A DNA stretch of 64,000 nucleotides, taken from the NCBI GenBank assembly GCA_001789205.1, contig MFYT01000107.1, forward strand, positions 19,707-83,706, written 5' to 3'. Within the stretch, counting starts at the first letter, position 1. The number at the start of each line of letters is the position of its first letter. A model generated the notes under the pieces. The model worked only from the letters and a program-made list of their open reading frames with translations. It searched no databases and was not told the origin of the DNA. The stretch is from Candidatus Raymondbacteria bacterium RIFOXYA2_FULL_49_16. Lineage in GTDB: Bacteria > Fibrobacterota > OXYB2-FULL-49-7 > XYB2-FULL-49-35. This document shows, piece by piece, positions 1 to 9,843 of this stretch. Position numbers and translations under genes: made by a program.

Positions 1-119
1 TTTCTGAAGGGAAAAAACGACCCACCGTTGGTTTTTAGCGTGATTTTTTTGCATGGAAGTGTTATTTATAATATAGTTTTTTCCAATACTATACAATGGT
101 TTTTACGGGGAAAATAAAA

Positions 120-203
120 TGCCGCAGGAGGGACTTGAACCCCCACGGGAGTGACCCCGCTACCACCTCAAAGTAGTGTGTCTGCCAATTCCACCACTGC
201 GGC
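120..203 (-). tRNA. tRNA-Leu (anticodon GAG)
   Basis: Reverse complement GCCGCAGTGGTGGAATTGGCAGACACACTACTTTGAGGTGGTAGCGGGGTCACTCCCGTGGGGGTTCAAGTCCCTCCTGCGGCA: 7-bp acceptor stem, TTCAAGTC T-loop, long variable arm, anticodon loop TTGAGGT. Confidence 0.95.
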
Positions 204-276
204 ATTCTTCAAGTGGGTATAAAAAGTAGTTTTTTTTTCCAGAGCAATGCAAGCATGGAATGATCAGAAACAGCGG

Positions 277-1104
277 TCACCAGGAAAGCGCATAGACAAA
301 TCCTGTTGTCCACGCATCCGTGCTTTCCGTTAGCCCCTTGCCAAAAAACACATTAAAGGAATGATCCTGTTCAGGGAGCGAAAGCGTGGTTTTTACCATG
401 CCAAAGTCGTCAAAATTTCTTGGACCATGAGACCCGTCCGCTTCAACCAGAATTTTTATTGGCCCGTACTTCCTGCCAATTCCTGCTGCAAAGGTAAACA
501 CATCAAGCTGCCGCGACAATCCAGTGGGATCTCCGATGATTAGAAAGCCGGTATTTACATGCACGTGATACGCACCAATAGCGTGCGAGGCAAGGGCTGC
601 CAGTTCAAAATCAGTCATGTCTGTTCCCGCGCCGCTGAGTCCGCCATGATGTCTTGTCTCGACGAATTCCCAGGTATTTGGCGCATTGGGCAGTTTCGTT
701 GTGAATCGCAATGAAAGGGCCGGCTTTTGCATTACGTGCAGCAGTGTTGCTATGCGAATATCACCTGGGTCAAATTGGCCATTGCTTCCGGGTTCAACAT
801 GATAGAGCGCTTCCCATGCTGTAAAAAAAGAGACATGCGTCCCAAAATTCTTAGCAAAGGTCATTGGCATCTGTACCAGAGACCTTTTTTCATTGTTCAG
901 CGGCAGGTTTGGGTCTGTCCTGTAGCTGGCGCCAGCGGAAAGCGTGAGATCGCGGTCAAACGGCCCTGCCTGCCAGAGCGTACAGAAGAGGTGGAGTACC
1001 TGGTGGCCCCACGGATAGTTGTCCTGCAGGGATTGGGCGTTGGCAGGGCCAGTGCAGAAGAAGAGACTGGCAAGGGCGGCTATAAAGACATTTTTTTCCA
1101 TCAT
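277..1104 (-). CDS. Predicted secreted/outer-membrane protein of unknown function
   Basis: Signal peptide MMEKNVFIAALASLFFCTGPANAQ; start set at 1104 by ATGA-type overlap with the upstream prmA stop; beta-rich aromatic-terminated sequence (…FVYALSW). Confidence 0.6.
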   Translation of the reverse strand: MMEKNVFIAALASLFFCTGPANAQSLQDNYPWGHQVLHLFCTLWQAGPFDRDLTLSAGASYRTDPNLPLNNEKRSLVQMPMTFAKNFGTHVSFFTAWEALYHVEPGSNGQFDPGDIRIATLLHVMQKPALSLRFTTKLPNAPNTWEFVETRHHGGLSGAGTDMTDFELAALASHAIGAYHVHVNTGFLIIGDPTGLSRQLDVFTFAAGIGRKYGPIKILVEADGSHGPRNFDDFGMVKTTLSLPEQDHSFNVFFGKGLTESTDAWTTGFVYALSW

Positions 1105-1919
1105 GCGTGCACCGCAATGCCTCCGAACCATTCGTGCAGAGTAATTTCTTCTTTGAGTTTCATCCCCTGTTTCTCAAGGAGCGCAACGAACGTTTCCCGT
1201 TCCTCGGCAAGGATGCCTGAAAAGATAATGCCCTGTGTTGCCATGGTTTTTAAAAGCGGCAGCAGGGGCGCGGTCACTGAAAAAATAATGTTTATTGAAA
1301 CCAAGTCCGCGAAAAAACCCGCGCGTAGCGCATCAATGTCGCCAATGAAAAGTTTGATATCAGCGCAATGGTTTAGTTGAAAGTTTTCAGGAGCATTGTC
1401 CGCGCTCAACGGGTCGGTGTCAAACGCGGTAATATCGCGCATGCCCAGTTTGTGCGCAAGGATGGGGAGAATGCCCGTGCCCGTGCCTATGTCGAGGAGA
1501 CTGCGCGCCCCATGTGCGTGCCGTTCGAGGAGTGCCCCGCAAATCTGCGTGGATTCGTGCGTACCAGTGCCAAAGGTCATTTTGGGTTCAATGATTATTT
1601 CGCGTTTGCACGAAAGGGTGTTGGGCGTCCATCCAGGCCGCACAACGGTTTCAATTGTGAAATAGAAGGGGGCAAAGCTTTTTTTCCATTCAGCGTTCCA
1701 GTCCCTGTTTTCCACGGGTTCGGCGGTGTAGCGTACGGCGCGTTCGTGTAGGAACTCCCTGACCGCGGCTATGGTCAGTTCCTCATGCGCAAAAAAGGCC
1801 TCGTATGCGCCAAGCGCGGTCTCGGTAATACCCGCGCAATCAAGGGAAAAAAGCGCGGCCGAAAGAATTTCCATCTCCTCGGGCGCGCAGGAAAACAAGA
1901 ACCTGACATACTCCTGCAT
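1101..1919 (-). CDS. prmA: Ribosomal protein L11 methyltransferase
   Basis: MTFGTGTHESTQ and LLDIGTGTGILPILA SAM-binding motifs, typical PrmA organisation. Confidence 0.9.
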   Translation of the reverse strand: MQEYVRFLFSCAPEEMEILSAALFSLDCAGITETALGAYEAFFAHEELTIAAVREFLHERAVRYTAEPVENRDWNAEWKKSFAPFYFTIETVVRPGWTPNTLSCKREIIIEPKMTFGTGTHESTQICGALLERHAHGARSLLDIGTGTGILPILAHKLGMRDITAFDTDPLSADNAPENFQLNHCADIKLFIGDIDALRAGFFADLVSINIIFSVTAPLLPLLKTMATQGIIFSGILAEERETFVALLEKQGMKLKEEITLHEWFGGIAVHA

Positions 1920-1976
1920 GGGAGGTTAAAATACTAAGTTGTCCTGAGAGAAGGAAACTATGTATTTTATTGCACA

Positions 1977-2951
1977 ATGTTTTTATCGGAAATGAACGAT
2001 TTGTTCCATGAGGAACTGGCGCGCATGCGCAGCCAAGCTGACGCGCTTGTGCGCAGCACCGTGACAGGGCTTTCCCCTGTGATGGCGGGCGCGCTCATGT
2101 CCGGGGGCAAAAACCTTCGCGGCCTCCTGCTCATCATCTTCTCACGAAGACAGAGCATGGTCCATTCCGAGGCGCCGTTCTATGCAGCCGGGATCGAACT
2201 TCTGCATCTGGCAAGCCTTGTCCACGACGATATCATCGACAATGCGCAGCTGCGCAGACAGCGGCCGGCCATGCATCGCGCCCAGGGACGGAAGATGGCC
2301 GTTTTGGCAGGCGATTTCATCTGCATGCGGGTGCTGTCCGGTATCAACGGCCGTGCAGTCCCGGCCATTGCTTCTGATTTTTTCACCATGACCAGCGCCA
2401 TGGTCGAAGGTGAAATTGACCAGCTGCTCAACGGCTCCCGGCCCCAATGCACAGAAGAAGAGTATCTTTTGGTTGCCGGAAAAAAGACCGGGTCGCTCTT
2501 TTCCCTTGCTACTACAACCGGCGCCCGCCTGTCCGGTTCTCCGGAAAAGGGTGTTGCTTGCGCTCTGGAATGCGGACAGGTATTTGGTACGGCATTTCAG
2601 ATACTCGACGACATTCTCGATCTCACTGCCTCTGTTGACCGGACAGGGAAAGAGCCGCACCAGGACATTTATAATGGTCTTATGACTATTCCGGTCATCC
2701 ACCACCTCCGCGCTGGAGGGTCGCTCAAGGAGTTACAATTGCTCGCGGAAAGCGGGGCGCACACGGGAATCGTTGCCGCCCTTATCAGCACCGGCTCAAT
2801 CGAGTACGCGTGCGAGCTTGCCCGCGAACTCATGAAAAAATCGTGTGAAAAGGCGGGAGAGGCGCTGCCTGTTTTTGAAGCCGGTCTCGTGTCATCACTC
2901 TGTTCAGAACTAATGGAAAAAACACATGAAGGAGTCATATATGGAACTTAA
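1977..2951 (+). CDS. Polyprenyl synthetase family protein
   Basis: Two Asp-rich motifs: LVHDDIIDNAQLRR and FQILDDILDLT. Confidence 0.92.
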   Translation: MFLSEMNDLFHEELARMRSQADALVRSTVTGLSPVMAGALMSGGKNLRGLLLIIFSRRQSMVHSEAPFYAAGIELLHLASLVHDDIIDNAQLRRQRPAMHRAQGRKMAVLAGDFICMRVLSGINGRAVPAIASDFFTMTSAMVEGEIDQLLNGSRPQCTEEEYLLVAGKKTGSLFSLATTTGARLSGSPEKGVACALECGQVFGTAFQILDDILDLTASVDRTGKEPHQDIYNGLMTIPVIHHLRAGGSLKELQLLAESGAHTGIVAALISTGSIEYACELARELMKKSCEKAGEALPVFEAGLVSSLCSELMEKTHEGVIYGT

Positions 2952-3828
2952 GGGTACGTACACCGCCTTGCTCACACCGTTTACGGACAAGGACGAGATA
3001 AACGAAGACAAGCTGCGTGAAATGGTGGAATTTCAGATTGAAAAGGGGACCGCGGGCCTTGTGCCATGCGGCACAACGGGCGAATCGCCCACGCTTACCT
3101 GGGACGAGCACAAGCGGGTCATAGAGATTGTCGTCAAGGCAGCGCGCAGGCGTGTGAAAGTCATTCCCGGCACAGGGTCCAATAACACGGCTGAGGCCAT
3201 CGAAGCCACCCTTTTTGCGCGCAAAGTGGGCGCTGACGCGGTCCTTATTGTCAGCCCATACTACAACAAGCCAACGCAGGAGGGGTTGTATCAGCATTTC
3301 AAGACCATTGCCACGGTGTGCAATATTCCGGTGGTGGTCTACAATATTCCCGGAAGGTGCGGGGTCAATATTGCCACTTCCACCATGCAACGGCTCAGCA
3401 GTGTCAGGAACATAGTGGGATGCAAGGAAGCGTCGGGTGATCTCAACCAGATGTCAGACCAAATCCGCACCTGTGCAAAGAGCATCAACTTTTTGTCCGG
3501 AGACGACAGTCTCACACTGCCCCTGCTTGCCGTGGGAGGCAAGGGCGTCATTTCCGTTATAGCTAATTTTATTCCAACCGAGCTCAAGATCCTGGTCGAC
3601 GCCTTTTTCAAGGGAAACATGAAGAAGGCCATTGCCATGCACCAGCGGCTTTTTCCTGTGTGCCAGGCCATGTTTGTCGAGACCAACCCCATTCCCGTGC
3701 GCGAGGCCATGAACATGCTTGGATGGAAGGTTGGCGCTGCGCGCCTGCCGCTTACGCCCATTGGACGCGAAGCGAGGACAAAGCTTGTTGCTGCGCTCAA
3801 GGGCTTTGGTTTAAAGATGAAGGGGTAA
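2941..3828 (+). CDS. dapA: 4-hydroxy-tetrahydrodipicolinate synthase
   Basis: MELKGTYTALLTPF…PCGTTGESPTL…VVVYNIPGR…GCKEASGDL, including the Schiff-base Lys. Confidence 0.95.
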   Translation: MELKGTYTALLTPFTDKDEINEDKLREMVEFQIEKGTAGLVPCGTTGESPTLTWDEHKRVIEIVVKAARRRVKVIPGTGSNNTAEAIEATLFARKVGADAVLIVSPYYNKPTQEGLYQHFKTIATVCNIPVVVYNIPGRCGVNIATSTMQRLSSVRNIVGCKEASGDLNQMSDQIRTCAKSINFLSGDDSLTLPLLAVGGKGVISVIANFIPTELKILVDAFFKGNMKKAIAMHQRLFPVCQAMFVETNPIPVREAMNMLGWKVGAARLPLTPIGREARTKLVAALKGFGLKMKG

Positions 3829-3832
3829 TTAT

Positions 3833-4633
3833 ATGGTCAAGGTCGCTGTTGCCGGCTGTGCTGGCCGAATGGGGCAGCGCATTGTATGCGCCGTGGACCA
3901 AAGCGCCATCGTGGGTCTTGGCGCGGGGTTCGAGAAAAAAGGCCATGGGGCTGTTGGAAAAGATATTGGTTTTGTGGCTGGTATTGAGGAGAAGAAGATT
4001 ACCATAGGCGATTCAGTGAATGTTGCTACTGGATGCGGCGCTATCATTGATTTCACTGCTGCTGACGCTACTGAAGCGAATGTGGCCTTTGCCCGGAAGC
4101 AGGGGATTAACATGGTCATTGGCACCACGGGCTTTTCCGAAGCCCAGAAGCAGGCCATTTCCCAGGCTGCCCGCGACATTGCCATTGTATTTGCCCCCAA
4201 TTTTGGCGTGGGCATCAATGTTCTGCTCAATGTGGTAAAACGCGTGGCCAGTGTTGTTGGCAGCTCTTTCGATATTGAAGTCATTGAAGCGCACCACAAT
4301 AAAAAAAAGGACGCTCCCAGCGGTACGGCCCTTGGCCTGGCAGAGGCAGCAGCCGCGGGTCTCAAGATCAGCCTGAAGGACCATGCGGTGTATGGAAGGC
4401 AGGGGAATGTGGGAGCGCGCAAACAGAACGAAATCGGCATTCATGCCATACGCGGAGGCGATATTATCGGAGAGCATACGGTCATGTTTGCCGGATCTGG
4501 GGAAAAAATCGAGATATCCCATTCTGTGGTCACCCGCGATGTGCTTGCCCAGGGCGCAGTGCGGGCCGCTGAATTTCTGTGCGAAAAAAAGAGCGGCCTG
4601 TTCGATATGCAGGACGTGCTGGGGTTAAAGTAG
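3833..4633 (+). CDS. dapB: 4-hydroxy-tetrahydrodipicolinate reductase
   Basis: VAVAGCAGRMGQRI Rossmann motif, EAHHNKKKDAPSGTAL, GEHTVMFAGSGE. Confidence 0.95.
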   Translation: MVKVAVAGCAGRMGQRIVCAVDQSAIVGLGAGFEKKGHGAVGKDIGFVAGIEEKKITIGDSVNVATGCGAIIDFTAADATEANVAFARKQGINMVIGTTGFSEAQKQAISQAARDIAIVFAPNFGVGINVLLNVVKRVASVVGSSFDIEVIEAHHNKKKDAPSGTALGLAEAAAAGLKISLKDHAVYGRQGNVGARKQNEIGIHAIRGGDIIGEHTVMFAGSGEKIEISHSVVTRDVLAQGAVRAAEFLCEKKSGLFDMQDVLGLK

Positions 4634-4645
4634 CCGGCAGCGGGC

Positions 4646-5515
4646 ATGCCAAAAACCATTACCGTTATTGTTCCCACCTACAATCGCGCCTCTCTTCTCG
4701 AAAGGCTGGTCGATTCTTTGCGACGGCAATCGATCGATCAGGTGCATGTCGATCTATTGTTTGTGAACGATGGGTCAATGGACAATACTGAGCGTGTTCT
4801 CAAAGACCTTGGGATTGCCTGTATCACCATTCCTCACGCAGGGCCTGCTGGCGCCCGCAATGCAGGCGCTGCGGCCGCGCAAACTCCAGTGCTTGCCTTT
4901 CTCGACGATGATGTGTATCCTGACCGCGACTGGCTTAAAATCATATATCTGGCCTATCAGGAAGGGGGGCTTCATGGGGCTATTGAAGGCGACGTGGTAA
5001 GTAAGGGAGAGCCAGTGCCTCTGTCTCATACTGTTTTGCACCAGGGCCCAGGCGGATATCTGAGCTGTAACTTTGCCATTACCAAGGAGACCTTTGAAAA
5101 AACAGGGGGTTTTGACGTTTTCTTCAAGTATCCCATGAACGAGGATTTTGATTTTTTCCTCAGGCTAAAAAAGCGCGCTCCTGTAACGTATGTGCCTGGG
5201 ATGGTTGTTTTTCATCCTGTGTATCCACGGCCTTTTTTCAAAACGCTTTTATCCTCATTCGCCTTTGCCCGTCAAACCATATCAGCCGAATATCTGCTTA
5301 ACAAAAACCATCCCGAAGCATACCGGATGGTAAAATTCGAGCCAAATGCCTTGGCAACAATTGCGCGGCTTTCCAGAAACTATTTTTTCCACAATGTTCT
5401 AAAAAATCCGGGCATGTTTTTCAAACATCCAATTCGCGCGCTCATGTGGGCAAAAATTTGTTTTTTCCGGCACCTGGGGTTCATCTATTACCGGATCAGG
5501 GCCTATTCGGGATGA
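4646..5515 (+). CDS. Glycosyltransferase family 2
   Basis: TVIVPTYNRASLLERLVDSL, FVNDGSMDNT, FLDDDVYPD. Confidence 0.88.
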   Translation: MPKTITVIVPTYNRASLLERLVDSLRRQSIDQVHVDLLFVNDGSMDNTERVLKDLGIACITIPHAGPAGARNAGAAAAQTPVLAFLDDDVYPDRDWLKIIYLAYQEGGLHGAIEGDVVSKGEPVPLSHTVLHQGPGGYLSCNFAITKETFEKTGGFDVFFKYPMNEDFDFFLRLKKRAPVTYVPGMVVFHPVYPRPFFKTLLSSFAFARQTISAEYLLNKNHPEAYRMVKFEPNALATIARLSRNYFFHNVLKNPGMFFKHPIRALMWAKICFFRHLGFIYYRIRAYSG

Positions 5516-6195
5516 AGCGGGCCATTGTGACCGGCGGGTCATCGGGCCTTGGTTATGCGTGCGCTGAAGTCATTGGATCAGCCGGATATCAGGTCACTTC
5601 GTTGTCGCGCAGAAATACCTCGGCCCCGGGTGTTGCCTGTCTGCCTCTTGATCTGTCGAATTCTCGTGAAATAGACGCTATGGCCGCACGCCTAAGGTCC
5701 AAAGGCGATAAAATAGATATACTTGTCAACAATGCGGGAATATCGCCCGCGGGCCGCGTCCAGGATTTTTCAGAACAGGATTTTGACGCCACCATGCAGG
5801 TGAATTTTTCCGCTGCTCGGTTGCTTATCGAAGGGTTGCGACCGTTGTTGCAAGGAGGCGTGGTTATCAATATTGTTTCGCGGGTGGGCTACGAAGGTAG
5901 GCATGGCCTGTGCGCCTATGGTGTTTCCAAGGGAATGCTCATTGGATATACTCAGACAATTGCGGCCGAACTTGCGCAGGACAATGTCCGAATATATGGC
6001 GTCAACCCTGGCTTTATAATCACTGGCATGGTGACTGAAAAGGCCATTGCGAGGCAGAAGGGTGAATCGCTTTTTGGTTCTGTTTCTGATGTTCACGCTG
6101 CAGCGCGGTTTATTCTTATGCTTGCTCAGTCAGAATGGAGTACCGGAGCAATCTACGACTTTGATTCAAGGGTATATAACGGATGGCATTTGTAA
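5512..6195 (+). CDS. Short-chain dehydrogenase/reductase (3-oxoacyl-ACP reductase-like)
   Basis: TGGSSGLGYACAEV, LVNNAGISPAG, YGVSKGMLIG; start by ATGA overlap with the GT2 stop. Confidence 0.85.
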   Translation: MKRAIVTGGSSGLGYACAEVIGSAGYQVTSLSRRNTSAPGVACLPLDLSNSREIDAMAARLRSKGDKIDILVNNAGISPAGRVQDFSEQDFDATMQVNFSAARLLIEGLRPLLQGGVVINIVSRVGYEGRHGLCAYGVSKGMLIGYTQTIAAELAQDNVRIYGVNPGFIITGMVTEKAIARQKGESLFGSVSDVHAAARFILMLAQSEWSTGAIYDFDSRVYNGWHL

Positions 6196-7304
6196 TAAGC
6201 GGTTTTGGAACCATAACCTCCCTGGCGCATGACCCAGACCTGCTCTGGCGCAATCTTATGGCAGGCAAAAGCGGCGTCAAGTGGCGCGAATCGCGGACAG
6301 CGCCATATACTGCGCCGGTGAATCTGCCATTGCCCAGCACCTATGACCGCTCCATTGAATTGGCGCTTGCCTGTACTGGTTTGGCATTGGAAAACGCGGG
6401 CAAGGGTTTTGCCTTGGATGCGGAAACCGGGATTTTTATCAGTTCAACCAAAGGGGGCATGAATTCCGTGGGCATACCGAGTGGAGCGGGTTTTATAGAG
6501 AATGTTCCAGCTGACGCTGCTGGCCGCGCCATTGCCCGCGACTTGGACATTACTGGTCCTGTTTTCAATGTTGTGGCAGCCTGCGCCACGGGGATCTTTG
6601 CGTTGCAATCGGCCATGAGGTCTATACAGGCGGGTGAATGTCAACGTGCGCTTGTTGGTGCGTCCGAGTCCGCGCTTACAGACCTGGTGCTTTCGGGATT
6701 CAGCAATATGGGTGTGCTGGCAAAATGCCCTCCGCGGCCTTTTACCAGGGAACGCGATGGTTTTGCGCCAGCCGAAGGTGCGGCTGTTTTTGCCATTGAA
6801 ACAAAAGAGGCGGCGCTTCAGCGCAATGCCAGAATATGGGGAAAAATCGCGGGCATTGCCACGGTTTCAGACAATGAGCATGCGGTGCGTTTTGATCCCA
6901 CAGGCGCGGCCATTACCCGCGCCATCCTTCAGTTGTTTGAAAAAACCGGACTTGCGGCAAGCGATATAGACGCTATTTGTGTGCATGGCACTGGCACAAG
7001 AAACAATGATGTGTGCGAAACAAACGGCATCCTGGCTGCATTTGGCAAGCGGGGAAGGGAGGTCCCCTGTTTTGGCGTCAAACCCTCGATCGGTCATGTA
7101 TTGGGCGCTTCAGCTGCTGTTGAAATGGCTGTGTGCCTGCTTGCGCTCCAGCACAATGCATTGCCGCCCACGCTAGGCAATGGAACGCCTGATCCTGCAT
7201 GCGCACTGAATGTTTTTTCAGGGAACATTGCATTAAACCAGATCCTGTCATTGAACTTTGGTTTTGGCGGCCATGTGGGCGCTGTGTGCGTGGAGAAATA
7301 CTAA
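6183..7304 (+). CDS. Beta-ketoacyl synthase family protein (KAS II/FabF-like)
   Basis: Cys motif VVAACATGIFAL, His motifs CVHGTGTRNNDV and KPSIGHVLGASAAVEM. Confidence 0.85.
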   Translation: MAFVISGFGTITSLAHDPDLLWRNLMAGKSGVKWRESRTAPYTAPVNLPLPSTYDRSIELALACTGLALENAGKGFALDAETGIFISSTKGGMNSVGIPSGAGFIENVPADAAGRAIARDLDITGPVFNVVAACATGIFALQSAMRSIQAGECQRALVGASESALTDLVLSGFSNMGVLAKCPPRPFTRERDGFAPAEGAAVFAIETKEAALQRNARIWGKIAGIATVSDNEHAVRFDPTGAAITRAILQLFEKTGLAASDIDAICVHGTGTRNNDVCETNGILAAFGKRGREVPCFGVKPSIGHVLGASAAVEMAVCLLALQHNALPPTLGNGTPDPACALNVFSGNIALNQILSLNFGFGGHVGAVCVEKY

Positions 7305-7331
7305 AAGGCATCTTATCTCGCGCAGGGAGTT

Positions 7332-9491
7332 CTATCGCAGAAGGATGGCTTTGCTGGTTGATACGCGATCCAAGGATTTTAGGCGAATGAAATAAACACC
7401 GTTTGATACTATATTGCAGTTATTGTCTCTCCCGTCCCATTGCACTGAATTCTGGGAATCACCAGTTTTTGAAAGCTTCAGGTGTTTCACCGTCCGGCCG
7501 TGTGTATCCAGAATTTCGAGGGTTGCCTGTTCCTTTGGCTTAATGGAGTATTTGATAGTTACTATTGGGTTAAATGGATTCGGATATACAACAAGCTCAG
7601 GGGTGGCAGGGGCTATCGCTGTTTCAACCGCAAGGTTGCTGTCAGCGGCGCGGATGATTGCAAGTCCATTCGAGGTTCCAAGCCATTTGTTGCCATGACG
7701 GTCTATTACGATATCATTCATCCGTGAGCTTGGAAGCCAGGAATTTGTATCGTTGAGACTGGTCCATGATGTCCCGTCATACATGCAGAGTCCTTTGGTT
7801 TTAGTCCCAAACCAAAGCTGGTGCTGTTCATCAAATACCATTGATGTTGCCGTGTAGTCAGGCATGCCTGAAGACCCTGGGGAAAATACTACCGAAGAAC
7901 CAGATTGCTCATATTTTCCGATTCCATGGGATTTTCTCCCTGTTGAGCTTATCCATTTGGTCCCGGAGCTATCTATAAGGATGTCCCTGATATCCTCGAT
8001 CATATCAGGATTGTAGCAGTGTACGATGCCGGTATCGTTACTATGGTAGAGACCATAGTAATCGCTGCCGATCCACAATCCGTGGTCTTTGGGATCAAAT
8101 ATCATGGTGTTTACCGGGGATGCGAATCCTGGAAGGCGATAGTGCGACCAGTATCCATTGTATTTGCAGAAACCGTTTGATGTGCCAAACCAATAAACTC
8201 CTCCGGTATCAAAGGTAACAGACCTGAAGGCAAGATGGGTATCGGGGGACGGGCGGCAGTATATTTGCCGCCATGCGGAGTTATCGTATTCGGCGGCAAA
8301 GGAATCGCAAAGCATCCAGACATGAGAATCAGGCGCCACGACAACCGTGTGGGGCCTGGTATTCCAGTTTAAAAGATCTTCAGCCTGAGCGGTCCAGGAA
8401 TAGCCGTTATACATATACAGATAGTTATGGGATTTATTTTCAAACAGAATCCATGCGTTGTCAAACGAATCGATGGCTATAGAGAGAATCGTGTTGTACG
8501 GGATTCCGGACTGTGTAGTTGTATACCTAGTTCTGCCATGTTGGCCTAGTACCAAAAAACCAGAGTCAGTGCCCATGAAAAGCCTGTTTTTGCTGCCGAG
8601 GAATAAATAGTCTAAATTGCCATCAAAATTGATCGAATTGGTGGAATCGAAGATGGTTAGACCCTGGTTATTATACAGAAGAAGATCGCCCGAATTGATC
8701 CATTTGTTTCCTTTGGAATCAACGACCACATCGCAGTAATAATAGCGTGAATTAATCTCCTGCCAGACTGAACCGTCGAATGTACCCAAACCTCCACCCG
8801 TGGAGTTGTAATCCATCCCAGTCGGAAATGATGTGACCCAAAGGAGATTGTCTTTATCAACAGCTATGCCCGTGTTGTATTGGACCGGAATACCGTGTTC
8901 CTGGCTATATTCGGTCCATACAGTATCATTGTAGCAGAGAAGACTGTACCACGAACCAAACCACTTCCGGTTGAGGCTGTCAATGGCCATTGAGAAAAAG
9001 TTGTCGCTTGTAATGCCGATATTCTTATAATTGTACCATTTCCAGGTTTTTCCGTCGAAACTGACAACTCCTTCCAAGGACTGGCATATCCAAATGACGT
9101 TGTTCCGGTCCGCAAGGATGTGCTCACATAATGCGCCATCCACCAAGCCTGAATTGGCGGATGTATATACGATCCAATTTTGCCCGTCGAATTTTACCAG
9201 GCCTTTTCCGGTGCCTGCCCATATATTGCCGGATTTGTCCTTTTCCAAACAAAAGATATGGTTCGATGGTAATGGAGAATTATACCTTGTAAAATGTTGC
9301 TGTTTTCCGGTGCGCATGTTGTGTTTAACCAGGCCGTCGTTAGTTCCGATCCACATGTAATTGCCGTCTTCTTCAAAGGCCCTGACACTGTTTCCATTTG
9401 TATGAATGATCCAATCATTATCCGATATTGTCTGGGCAATGCATGGGATGCAAAGCATAAAAATGTATAAAATATGCTTGGAATAGTTCAT
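7332..9491 (-). CDS. Secreted two-component-regulator-type beta-propeller protein with T9SS-like C-terminal sorting domain
   Basis: N-terminal signal peptide; repeated W(I/F)GT…GL…(F/Y)DG…W propeller repeats; C-terminus VVYPNPFNPIVTIKYSIKPKEQATLEILDTHGRTVK…GVYFIRLKS. Confidence 0.88.
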   Translation of the reverse strand: MNYSKHILYIFMLCIPCIAQTISDNDWIIHTNGNSVRAFEEDGNYMWIGTNDGLVKHNMRTGKQQHFTRYNSPLPSNHIFCLEKDKSGNIWAGTGKGLVKFDGQNWIVYTSANSGLVDGALCEHILADRNNVIWICQSLEGVVSFDGKTWKWYNYKNIGITSDNFFSMAIDSLNRKWFGSWYSLLCYNDTVWTEYSQEHGIPVQYNTGIAVDKDNLLWVTSFPTGMDYNSTGGGLGTFDGSVWQEINSRYYYCDVVVDSKGNKWINSGDLLLYNNQGLTIFDSTNSINFDGNLDYLFLGSKNRLFMGTDSGFLVLGQHGRTRYTTTQSGIPYNTILSIAIDSFDNAWILFENKSHNYLYMYNGYSWTAQAEDLLNWNTRPHTVVVAPDSHVWMLCDSFAAEYDNSAWRQIYCRPSPDTHLAFRSVTFDTGGVYWFGTSNGFCKYNGYWSHYRLPGFASPVNTMIFDPKDHGLWIGSDYYGLYHSNDTGIVHCYNPDMIEDIRDILIDSSGTKWISSTGRKSHGIGKYEQSGSSVVFSPGSSGMPDYTATSMVFDEQHQLWFGTKTKGLCMYDGTSWTSLNDTNSWLPSSRMNDIVIDRHGNKWLGTSNGLAIIRAADSNLAVETAIAPATPELVVYPNPFNPIVTIKYSIKPKEQATLEILDTHGRTVKHLKLSKTGDSQNSVQWDGRDNNCNIVSNGVYFIRLKSLDRVSTSKAILLR

Positions 9492-9505
9492 GGGAGTATA
9501 ATAAT

Positions 9506-9534
9506 AATATAGTTCTGGAAAGTCAGAAAGTCAA
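9506..9534 (-). promoter_or_regulatory. Putative sigma70-type promoter for the propeller gene (TTGACT-N17-TATATT)
   Basis: Minus-strand TTGACT at 9534-9529, 17-nt spacer, TATATT at 9511-9506; very short leader to the annotated ATG at 9491. Confidence 0.5.
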
Positions 9535-9843
9535 AATGTATTTAGGCTTGCCGGGTTTGGCTGGGAGCCGTAATTCTTGATTCTTCCGGTGTAAAAATGC
9601 ATTTTATCCATAACAAAAAGGAAATCAATGATTTGGGTCGCACCTACTGAAAAAACCACCACAAACAGGAAGGAATGGCAACCACAAATTTTGCGCGTAT
9701 GCTGCCAGCTGCACAATCCGATCTAGCACGGGAAATCCTATAGACCCCGATATGTTTTTCATGCTCTGCAACTCGATGAATCGGCCAGTATACGTGGAAG
9801 AAGTTTGACTGGCTTCATGCCATATTGACTATATTTTTTATCC

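Noticed and set aside
727-1380. 217-aa plus-strand ORF
   Set aside because: Antisense to prmA and the secreted protein gene; no domain.
2142-2705. 187-aa minus-strand ORF
   Set aside because: Antisense to the polyprenyl synthetase gene; no motif.
9805-9835. Two TTGACT hexamers upstream of bioF as promoter or BirA operator
   Set aside because: Spacing to TATATT is 19 nt for the first and no -10 for the second; no dyad resembling a biotin operator.
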